Assembly: GCF_000002075.1 (NCBI RefSeq)
Contig: NW_004797300.1
Span: 1,621,005 to 1,685,004 of the forward strand
Direction: 5' to 3'
DNA length: 64,000 bases
Origin: Aplysia californica
Lineage: Eukaryota > Mollusca > Gastropoda > Aplysiida > Aplysiidae
Position 1 is the stretch's first letter. Each line of letters starts with the position of its first letter. The position numbers and the translations under genes were made by a program. A model generated the notes under the pieces. It worked only from the letters and a program-made list of their open reading frames with translations. It did not search any database and was not told where the DNA came from. Below, in pieces: positions 42,401-54,900 of this stretch.

Positions 42401-43836
42401 TCAGGAACATCAATTAAATACACTTCTGACAATATGGTTGAAAACCCTTGGGAAGAGCATAATTATTCACTATTGTTTCCAAATCAAACCAAACTACACA
42501 TGCATGTCTACGCAACACTTTGTGCCACAAGATTTTTAAAAACATAATATACATAATGAGCAAGTCTCTCTCAGAAAGAAAATTCATGAGACTCCTTAAT
42601 GCTTCATGCAAACAAATTGGAAATCATGCACAAATGATCAAATAAGCGTAACAATAGACAAACTGAAACCTACTAAAGCAAATTGTTTTAAAAATTCCAT
42701 TTTTAAATAGGCTATATGTATGCTTTTTTTAAGGACAAAACCAATAAATGATCGCACAAGTCTTTCCTTCATGACAATAAAGTGAGAAAAATGAGACACA
42801 TGGAAGCTTGTCCAAAGAAAAAGACAAAAGAGATTCTACGTGCAGTGTATACCATACATGGATGGCCTCGTGTGATTTAAAAGAAACAAAAAACTAGTTG
42901 ACGCTCAGCATGCACCAAGGTGCTACAACAACAATACAAATTCTGGAAACATGGTTATATTCTTGAACATACAGTAGATTCACTTTCAGTCTCAATAAAA
43001 GGGTGAGATATTGTCTGTGGTAGCCTCAATTGCAAGTTGACAAGATATCTAATTACTGCAGTATAAATGGTTCTCTTGAGCAAGGAATATTACAATAGAA
43101 CCTCATAGTAAGTATTCAAAGGTACAAACTTCCCTTGAACAAAACAGTTACAAAATACTATCTTTACAACTAACAAGTGAAGAAATTTCAGTTTTACAGT
43201 TTGACCTCAGGTCACAACATTCTCCCCCTTCCCCCATCCAACTCGCCCAGCTTAACATTTACAATAATAGGCAAAGAAAAAGCTCAAAGAAGGTACTATG
43301 CATTCAAAAATATCCTGGGGCATGTGTGTACCCTGGAAGTTATGCAGACTATCATACCAATCAAGAGATCAAATCAAGTTAATAAAGTAAAAATAACAAC
43401 CACAGACAATACTCTTCACATTTGTGAGGCTAAACCAAACCATTCTACTGTGACAATATTTAACATAGTAGTGCTGTGATACACATATTTAAAGACAATA
43501 AATTACTTGTCTGATTTCCTGTGAATGTTTCTTCAGCAGAAAGGAAAGGAGAAAAATGATCAAACAGTTCATGAGAAACATATACTTGTGAACATTTCTC
43601 TGCAGCAACTTATAAATGCTTGTATCATCTTTTCTGAAAAGAATAATTCTTTTTTTTTTTCAAATACTATAAGCATTGCAATTATCGTAGTTGGAAACTT
43701 GTTTTCAGCTTGACTAGATCTGCTGGGATATTTCAGTGACCCACTTTCAACTCTTTTTAAAGACCCCCAAGCAAGTGTTGAGTTTCTGCGTGCTGTTGGC
43801 ATCGCTGACCGCTTATGACGCCACAGCGCCAAAAGA

Positions 43837-43910
<74 letters not shown>

Positions 43911-44542
43911 TAGAGCTTGACTAGAGTCCTTTCTCTAAAAAAAAAACACCAACAAAAGACAAGGAGAGACATTAAAGCACCAACAGAAAATAATTTTTGA
44001 AATGTTCTCTGTTGAAATGTATCACCCTCCAAGCTGCCACAGTCAGAGAACTTGCTCTGATTACAATAGGGATTTACTTACATGCACTTCTAGTTGTGAT
44101 CTTGTATCCAGCCAAGCTCTGGCAATGGGCTTCCATCCAACAACATCTCGATCAATGAAGAGAATGCCCTGAAGAGAACAAGTATTGTAATGTACTACAA
44201 CTATGTCGGTTCATTAACTCTTTCGGTATGTAAGGGGATTCACAATTTTACACTTCCAGTGGTGGAGGGTGTTACTTTAAAACAGCTATAATCCAGTCAA
44301 ATATTGATGGATTTTTCGTGTATGTGAGCACTGAAATTATTCATAATTGGACAAGGGATCCTGTTATGGGTGAAAACAGGTAGTAAATGTAGCACAGGAT
44401 CAGGTGTAGATCTTGGGGTTGACAGTTGGTAAGATAAGATAAGATAAGATAAGATACATCTTTATTGTCCAGATCCTGGCACATTGGTTTGGTGTTCCAC
44501 CACGTGTACACACACACACACACAGACACATACACACACACA

Positions 44543-44580
<38 letters not shown>

Positions 44581-47500
44581 CGCGCACACACATGCACACA
44601 CACGTAGGCTTACAATCACATGCATATTATAAATGAGCAGCAATATAAACAATAATAATCGTAAGCTAGATACACACTCAATGTTATTTTGATGCATGCT
44701 CTAAGGTCGTAAGTATACTTATACAAGATGGTTAAGATGGAAGCATTTTGATAGATGATGGTAAAAATGACCTTCTGTATCTTTCTTTGTTACAGATCAG
44801 AAGCCTAGGTCTTTTACTTCTGACTGATGTTTTTATTTGAGGGAACAAGGGATGTTTGTTGTCTAAAAAGATGAAATTAATTTTTTTTAGTGCAAGCTGT
44901 TATATACAATTCATCCAAGTAGGGGAATGTAGATGTTGAAATTTTACATGCTTTCCGTATTAGTCGATTTAATTTTTCTTTATCTTGTTGTCTTGTGTTC
45001 CCGGCCCATGCTGTTATACAAAAATTGATCATACTTTCTATGGTTGAACGGTAGAACATGGACATCAATGTTTTATCAACTTTAAAATACTGTAGCTTCC
45101 TTAGAAAAAAAGTCTTTTGTTTACTTTTTTATGCAGGAGAGAAGTGTGGACACGTCAGTTGAGTTTGTTGTCTATTGTAATGCCCAAATACTTATAGTCT
45201 GACACTTGCTCGATGTTTTCCCATTTAATTTCGAGTGGCTGCAAGGAATGTTTCTTTATTCTAAAATCAACAACAAGTTCTTTTGTTTTTTTAACATTTA
45301 AAAGCAGCTTATGATTTTCACACCATTCAGAAAAGTTAAGTACAAAATTCCGGTAAGCGGTTTCGTTATGGTCAGCCTGAATTAGCCCAATTATGGTTGA
45401 ATCATCTGCAAATTTTATCAACTTGATGTTACTGTTGTTTATTTGGCAATCGTTCGTGTATAGTGTGAATAAAACTGGTGACAAAACACATCCGCTGAAA
45501 CAAGGAACCAAACAGATACTTACACAGCTGGACACAGTGCACGGGGACGCATTGGTCAAGTCATCCGTCTCAAACAAAAGCATGATATTGTCGTTGAGGA
45601 ACAGCTTGTCTCCATTCTTCAGGTGCAAAACCTTGATCGGGAATAGAAAAACCAGTTGATTTTCAAACAGGGAAACAAGTCATATTGGATATAAAACAGG
45701 CTTAACTCATGTTTGTCTAACTAGGTCATCTCATTATCATGGGTACAGTAGATTGTCCCCTGATACAGAACATCTAGTGGTGCAAAAAGTTTATAAAAAG
45801 GGTGTGAAAAACTTTAATTTTGATGTAAATCTAAAATTCAACTGAAACTAGGCGTACCATTTGCACTTTCATATGGTAATAATCTAAAAATGCATCCATT
45901 CAACAATAGATACAATTTTGCTGTTGTGAATATTTCAAGATGCAGCAATGTATACAAAATAATATGGAAGAGAAGAGAAAAAGGAGAAGAAGAAAAAAAG
46001 GAACTGCTATTTTCCTTGAATGCTTGAAAAAAACAAAAAATTACTGTCAACAGAACATTACAACTGCAGAGTGGAAACATAGTTCACAATGCTAAAAAAA
46101 ACCTTCAAGTCTCCCTACATTTTTCTGAAAGATAACTTTTTAGTTTCGTGCTATGAGCAATCTATGTTGTGTAAATTAGGGCATTTAAGTCAACTATAAC
46201 AAAGTGGTCCTCCTTCTCTCCTCAAGAACTTATACTTTTTTTTGCTTCAGTAACAGTCAACTCTTTCCAAAATGTGGTTAAAATAAGAAATTCACAAGGC
46301 GGTAGTGAATTGTGTCAAGGAAAGGAAAGGTAAAAAATGGAGTCTTCATGAGGCTGTCCGAGGTCAGAGTCACATATACCCACCTTGTCTCCACCAAGAA
46401 TGCTGTTGAAGTTGTCAGCCCAGCTCTGACTGAGCACACCATCAAGGCACATCCATGTTGTACTGATATTCTGCAGAGAGGAAAATATCTACCTTTACAC
46501 CTCTCCTTAAGTTTTAAATGATTGATTTTGCAACCAGTTTTCAGTCCTTAAAGAGTGATGCTTCATTTTATATAACTGATCCTTATCACAAACAGTGCAA
46601 ATACTAGAATATGAAAATAAATGCATAAAAATAGATACATAAGTAGATAATTTACTCATGAAATGTCATATTTGACAACAAAATCAATACTAATAAAATC
46701 AATATGAAATTCTTTTCACGCATACAATGTCAGCTAGCATAAGCGTGGTGTCTGTTGCAAACTGAAAAATTCCTGGAAGGTTATTTTTTACACAGGAGAC
46801 AGAAAAACTCGTCAGATTCTGTCCCTCTATTTTGACAACTTTAGTCAACTTTGGAAAGCATTTCTCTAATGTCTTGAACAAACAGAATGTATCCGAATAC
46901 AAAAAGTAGATGCAAATTCTCTCAGATCAAAACTCATAACATTTAAAAGAAGAGAAAAGAAAAAACCCAACATAATCAAATGGCAAACCAACCCACTATC
47001 AACAAAGACATAAAACAGAACACTATCTACCCTGTTGGCCTTTCTGACAGCGTGGGTGAAGATACCGTCCACCCAGTCATTGTTGTGGCCCAGGCTGCCA
47101 AACATGAGGGCCGTGTCATCCACCACCATTGGGTTGATCCTCAGAAGTTTGTGCTGGCTCTCGGTGGAGGCCGAAGCCTTGCTGCTGTGTGACTGCCGGG
47201 ATATGGCTCTGGTCTGCACACACAGAGCATCCACCATTGTCTGGATACAGGCAGATTTCCCACTGCCCGGAGGCCCAGCCACGATGACACCTGTGGTTGA
47301 AATAATAATAAAATATAATAATAAAAACAATAATAATAATAATAACAACAATAACAATAACTTAGTTGAACTAACTGAAAATTTATCCTTCATGTTAACA
47401 CGTTTTCAGTGATGAGCATCATATATTTCCAGAATACCAGGAACAGTGAATACACTAAAAATGAAGGGTTTGGAATACTCCATATTTCCTTAATTCCAGG

Positions 47501-50500
47501 AATTGTAAGTACACAAGATGCAAGAGGATAAAGATCCAATACTGTTTCCTGAATTCCGGGAAATACAAGCATTATTCTAGAAACAGAGGTAAATGACAAG
47601 AGACATGTTTAAACATTTCTAGAAAAGTGAAAATTCTTGTAAAAATGAAACCACTCAGCCTAAGATTTCAGCTCCCTTACCATTGTAAACCTGGGACAGA
47701 GTGTAGAGCTGGTTGCACTTGGTGATCCACGGTTTGTGAGCTACTAGACCCGCTTCCACGGCTTTGCTCTCCAGGGCCGGCTCAATATCGACGGTGTTAC
47801 GTGGGACACGAGCTGACACCAGGGGCCTTGCTTTGGCTGAGTTTGCTCCCCTGCCCTTGGCAGACAACTTTCCGCCTGTGCCGTCAGGGTTCGGAAGATT
47901 GCTGAAGCAGTCTTTGAGAATGTTCTTGAACAGTGTGTGGTTCTGGGGAGTGGGGAAACAGGAAAGGTGTTTTAGATTCTATTTGTACTCTATGATAGTG
48001 CAATGGTAGCTGGAGAAGCTCTTTTAAGCTTTAGCTGTCTAGCTTTGTTTTTCCTTCTTCTGCAGGGGAGTTTCATCATTTGTACAACGCATTTTGGTAA
48101 TACAAGTTACAGCTTGTCATGAATCATAAGCCATTGTTGATTTGACAATTTTGTGTTTTCTCAATATTCAACTATTCCCTGCAATCAAAATCATGTAATT
48201 GTAGGCAAATCAAGACTTATGAACAGTTTTACATACCTTTCACTCTTTGACAAAAGATCTAGTAAATGGAAAAAGCCTTGTCACAACTCAGTAGTCTGTA
48301 TGATTTGCATCTATCATTAGATAGCAGTTAATGAACTTGGAGACGTGTGGCTTCACCAATGAAGGTTGGGAGGAGGGAGAGGGTATGTATATGATGCCTG
48401 AGAGCAGGACTACATTAAATATATGGCAACCAAGAAAGCTGTTAAGAATCTAACTGACATCAACAAGAACAAAAATGCCAGTCAGCTGCTAAAATGAACT
48501 AAGCCCAAGATTAGGAAAATTTTGGACAAAAAATTCAAAGGTCTAGCCTCTTGAATAATCTGATATTCTTACAGCGTTGAAAGAGGAGGTGAAACTTTAT
48601 TATGCATATTTTTACAAACCTCAGCTGTCAGCCTGGGACTGATGATCTCATCTATTGTCTCACAAACCATTGAGTGCTCTTGCTTGCCCTGTGTGGTCAG
48701 AGGATTTGGTGTGCCTGGTTTTCTGATCACTCCAATTTGACCAGGCTTGTTAGCTAAAACTGAAGTGGGAGTGAGGAGGAAGGGGGTGGGGGTGAGGGGA
48801 GTGATATGTGACACAAGCATGCACAAACACTTGAGTGAAAAATGTGACCAATGCAAAAGGCTAAAAAGGGATGAGACAACAAAATTTTAAAGATTTCATT
48901 TAATGAGATCAAAATAAACTGCGTAAAACGGCAACAAAAGGTGGTTTCAAATTTCTTTGACAACAAAAAAAAGCACAAAAAATAAGCTTATCGACTGCAT
49001 TAGAAACTTTCTGACAGAATTTCAATAACTAAAAAATGCAATGAAAAATAATCAGATCAAAGAGCATTCATGAAGAGGGATTTTGAAAGGTTTTACACAA
49101 TAATTACAATTTGAAAAACTATAACTATTTGTGAATTAAGTGATTTTGAAGGTCTAGACACACTGATATCAAAAGCTCAGTGAGAATGATAATAAAATTC
49201 ATAAACTGACCATTCACAGGGGCCTGGGCAGTTCTGTTGGTTGGTGCCTCCGAACTCTGACTCTCTGAGCGTGATGCCTCATCCTTCAGGTCCCTCTGCA
49301 CCATCCGGTCATCTCTGTCGCGGCGCCTCTTCTGGGAGGCTCTCTTCAGGACTCCGATCAGAGCCTGAGTGGTGAAGTGGTGGTGGATCTGCTGTGGCCT
49401 GCTCAGGTAAAGCAGTGAGAAACAAGATTGATTGATTGACTTACTTATTCATTGATTGATTATACATGTTCTACACCCCCATCAATATAGTCCAGATAAT
49501 TTGGAATTCGGCTTCTTCTAACCTACCTGTTGGGGCCAACCCAGGCTGAGTGGTATACAACATTCCAGCAGAAAGATAGAGATGCTTGATAAAAGATACT
49601 TCCTCAAGTAAGAATCAAACTCATGTCCCATGAATGCAAAGGTGGAACAGCCCAACCACAATCATTAAATTTCTACTCACTGTCTCTGAAAATTAGCCAT
49701 TTCGTATACTACATTTCCTTGGTAGCGGTTTAGTTTAAACACAGGTAAAAGAAAAAATTGTTATACTATTTAATTAACTTTATATAAATCATATCATGGA
49801 GGTTGCTACCCTCAATAGGACACAAAAGTTGCTACCCTCAACAGGACAAAAAACTCAAACTCACAGCTGATCCTTGACAAGCTCTGAGAGAAGCTTGAGT
49901 CTGTTGGCCAGCACGATGGGAGCCCTGAAGCCCATGGAGGAACACTTGGCCTTGAGAATCATGCCGATGTCCGGCTTCACCATGGAGATGGTTCGGAACG
50001 ACTCCAGGATGTCACTCGGCATTTTGGACTTGGGGTAATTTGACGTGTCCATACTCATAAACAGACCCACTGATCGGCGTAATGGAATCTGGGAGGTAGA
50101 TAAAAAGGGTTTTAAAGTTAAGTATAGATTAGCATTATTTGATAGAGAAGAAGCATGTTGACATGATAATGATGATTTTGAGCTGGGGGGGGGGGGGGGG
50201 GGGGAGTATAAGACAGACTGAGAGAATTAACATAACACTAAAGTGTAGAAAAAGAAGTGGCTCCCTCCAACCACCCACTTAAGTTAAAAGTATTGACCTT
50301 GCCACCCCCATCAATAAAAATGACACTCATCTGTCAAAAAATCAGCAAAAACAACATACCTACCGACAGCATCTCCAACAACAACAACAAAATCCCTACT
50401 AACAAAAGCACTGACTCCCACCATCCTCACCAATAGAAACAATATTTCCAACAAGCAACAACAACAACAATCCCACCATCACCATCACAACGACGACCCC

Positions 50501-50864
50501 ACCACCATCACCACCACCACCACCACCACCAACAACAGCAACAGCAACAATAACCTCACCATCACTATCAACATCACAACCCAACCATCACCATCACAAT
50601 AACAATCACACCATCACCATTAACAACAACAACCCTACCATCACAATCAACAACAACAACAACAACAACAATTCCACCATCAACAACAACTACAGCATTT
50701 CCACCATCAACAACAACAACAACACCAGCAACCCCACCACCATCATCATTAACAACAACAACCCCACCATCACCACCACCAACAACAACAACAATTCCAC
50801 CATCAACAACAATTACAGCATTTCCACCATCAACAACAACAACAACAGCAACCCCACCATCCCC

Positions 50865-50896
<32 letters not shown>

Positions 50897-51863
50897 CAAA
50901 AACAACAACAACAATTCCATCATCATTAACAACAACCCCACCACCACCATCAACAACAACAACAACAACAGCACCAACACCACTAACAACAACATCATAC
51001 TTCTGTGCCATCCACAAGGTACATGTAGGACTGTCTGGCCCGAAGAGCCAAGAAGATGGACTGGACATGGTCAAGCAGCACAGACAGCGCATGTTTGCTC
51101 AAGCTCTGGGCTTCATCACAGCAGCCCCAACATCCATCCTGGAAAAAACAAATGTGTCACGACGGGATAGAATCAGGCGCTCGTCAATTTTGGGGTATCT
51201 GGAGTTATTGGTATCATGTTAAAGCTTGTTCATTTGACCATCTTTTGATTTTTTAAAATACACGCTTATCTCCAACAGAAGTCGAGATATTTGGAATTGA
51301 AGGAGCTTGGGGTTGCCTGGTTTCAGAGGTAAAATTAGCGAGAAAATAGCTGCCAAAGTTTGGTGATTTCCAAAGCTTGAAAGTCCTTGGAAGCTGAAAA
51401 TTTACATTTGTTGTTCCTTTTATCAAAGTTTTGAAATAAAATACACACCGAATTATGTTTTAAAATGGACATAAAAGATGTTGAGGCAAAAACAAATTTT
51501 TAAAAATTGGCCAAACAGGAGGAAAAATGTCGATATCTTCGATTTCATTATTTTGACGAGCGCCTGATTTCATCACGATGCCTCACAAATATACTATGTC
51601 TTGCATTTTTTCTTTTTTTTCTCTTTTGCCTTTTATTTTTGGAGAGGAAGGGGTAAAGAGAGTGGAAATGTGTTTATGTGTGTGTGTATGAGTGGGTTTG
51701 TGTTGTGTGTGTGTGGTGGGGTAGGTGTGAGTGTGTATGTATGTTGACTGCTCAATGTAACACTCATGCATACTTCACTTTTCAAAGCGACGTGAGGCGG
51801 AGTCTTACACAAAGCAGACAATGTGTGTGTGTGTGTATGAGAGAAAGAGAGAGAGACTGAGAG

Positions 51864-51955
<92 letters not shown>

Positions 51956-54900
51956 TGCATGTTTGTGTGGGTGAGAAAGAGTGTACGAGTGAGTACTTGT
52001 TTGACTGAGTGGGGGTGTGTGTGTCTTTTTTTTTTTAAAGGAAGGTGTAAGAGGGAGGTTCTTTTTACTTTGACACGCTGCTTTAATTCTTGGCTTTTTT
52101 TCTAAATTACTTAAATTAAACACATACCATTGCCATTCCCTGTGCAATTTTTCCAATACTGGTCGGATCATGCTCAGAGGACACTTGGAACATGCCCAAA
52201 AAGTTTCCAAGAATATTGGCCAGACCCTGACAAGAGGGAAGAGAACACATTGTTAATTGTTTGAGCAAACAGAAGGACATCAACACAATAAAGGTCATTT
52301 AGTGCCATGTAAAAGCAAGGCAGGCAGACAAACACAATAGAAAGATAGTACTGAAACAAGACCAGCAAGTGCCCGCTCATATTGACTGTTATGACATGAC
52401 AAAGTGATAAGTGTGTAGAATCACTTTTTAAAGATTTTTTTGGGTATTTGCATGATTTCAATTGAATCAAGCAAAAATGAATATCATTTTCCTGTCCGTT
52501 TTTCATAGTCATAGTTTTTAAATACCCACAATTTTTTACTGAACACTTCATCGATTTTATATTTCTACTGCTAGGTATAGTGTGATAAACTTTTTCACTT
52601 TGATTCTGACCAAAAAAAAATCTAAAAAGTCTAACTCCTATCTCACCTTGATAGTCTCAGTTTTCCCAACTCCAGGGGGTCCCATCAAAGCAGAGCCCAT
52701 CATCTGCTTCAGAGCCAGGGACATGGTGACGAAACATTTCTCCGTGGTGGGGGTGGGGCACACACCCGTGTCCGTCCCATAGAACTCTTTCCCGTACTCG
52801 TAGTGGGAGTCCAGGATCCAGAGCCGAGGCAAGGGCTTCTCCTCCACAGCTGCCAGGACAGGAAACAAGTAACATGCATGTATATCTTTTCCTTTAGTTG
52901 TAGTAAGGAAGGTATTCACGGCACTTGCAACAAAGTTAGGTCATATAGGTGAGAAAATTTGAGGTATTACTAGAGATTGATGTACAGAGAAATGAAGGAG
53001 AAGAGATAAGGACGACAGTTTAGTTTTTTTTATAGGAAAGAAGGAGCTAACCACAGCTAAACACCCGTCAACCACCCACTACCTTTTGTTTTAATTAGTT
53101 TCAGTAAAGAGAAACACATCAGTTGCATCATGCTGGATTACGAAGCAGATGGTCCTAGTGCTCTACATCCACTTGACTCAGTCTTATCGGAGATGGACAT
53201 TAAATTTGGAAGTCCTGCCTCTTAAAAAAACTTAAATTGTTGAGAGGGGCAGTAAACAATGACTATGACAATGACGGAGCATTTTGACACGATAATGCCA
53301 ACTTGGTACATAGAATAAGTAAAACAAACAGACAGAAATAAAAGAAAGAAAGCATGAAGGAAGTAAGACCTACCAGTGGCGCCCTCCAGCAGAAAATGTG
53401 ATACTTCAACAACTTACAACACTATAACGTGATACTTGACATGAATAGTATTATTGAGAACAGAACTAGAATGATGCCAATGTGTGATAACGTAAATAGA
53501 TACTCACATCTCATAAAGTTAAAAACAAAGCAAGAAATCATTTAACAGGTCTAGGCATAAAAACTAGTACTGAAGGAAAAATATTTAGCACATTGAATGG
53601 TACAATGTGATACTAGATATGAAATTACATGTTGATATAAAAAATGGTTACAGAAGGTGATAATCAGAGAAAACATCTTAAAATGATACTGTTCTTTCCA
53701 TTTAAATAGAATTCCACAAATTTCTAAGATCTGATTTTTCACTCAAAAGATTCCGCATCAAAGAAATGTGTTAGTTGGTTAACAACAGTTGGATGACCTA
53801 TCACAAAAATATTATAATATGCCATAAACATAAGCAGAAGCAAAAATTACATTTTTAAAAAAAGATAAAAGCAAAAAACATATCTATGAAAAGGATAGAT
53901 GCATCAATTCTACATAACAAAGAAAATTTTGAAGATCTTGACATGAGGTGGAGGGAGCATAAGAATGATATTTTGTGTTTCATACAGAAGCAAGAAAACA
54001 CGTTAGTTTAAGACAAAAGCTGGACATGAGCTATATTGGCTCAAGAAACAAAGCGGAACAACTTGATGGGATTCAGATGTATATTTCTTTCCAGATACTT
54101 GACAATATAAGCCCTGCAGAATTCAGTAACAACTGATACAAGTCCCTTTACTTGCTAAAAGAATTTTTTTTAAAGCTTACAGCAGCACAGTATTCACAAA
54201 TGAAAGTAACTGTTTGCTATTCAAAATCTGTAAATATTGAAATGTTTTTAAAGATGTTGACAATTGTTGAAGCACTCTACAGAAACAGAAAACTTTACAT
54301 TTTAATGAAGAGAAATATTGATGTTGTCATCAAGTACTTAATATGATGTGCTTTTAGAAGCAGTATTTCATTAAACCTGATGTCACATAACTCTCAATCT
54401 CAAAGAGAAGAAAAGATACAGAAACAGACCTCAATAATTCATTAACCACGAGATTTATTGTGGACAGGATGCATTTTACAACCCTTTACATAAGCTTCAC
54501 AGAAGCATAAAGGCATGATAGCAAAGATCACCACAGTAAACACATGCATGGCCTGCCACAAAGTGATAGGGCCAAATGTTTCAAATTGTAGCCAGAAGAA
54601 AAGAGCTTTTGAAAAGCCTTCAAAGTTCAAAATTAAAAGCACCTTTCTATTTCTAAATAGTTCAGTTAAGATCTATTAACACACACAATAATTGGAAAGG
54701 AGTGAGGAGTAGGAAAATTATGGGGACATAAATATTGAAAAAAGTTACATCCTTTACTAGATACAAAGACAAGTAAAAAGCAAAAGCGTTTCATTAAGAT
54801 GGGATATGATAAAAGTAAGATGTTGTTACAAGAGAGAGAGAGCAGCAACAATCCTTGAAACATTACACGGAAAACATGTGAACCAGAAAGCAGTACCAAC

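Noticed and set aside
42970-43110. Possible family F copy (tacagtagattcac ... tacaatagaacctc)
   Set aside because: Resemblance is limited to about 12 bases at each end; not enough to call.
50574-51092. Val/Gly-rich 172-residue open frame
   Set aside because: Translation of the (GTT/GGT)n tract run into exon w13 in another frame.
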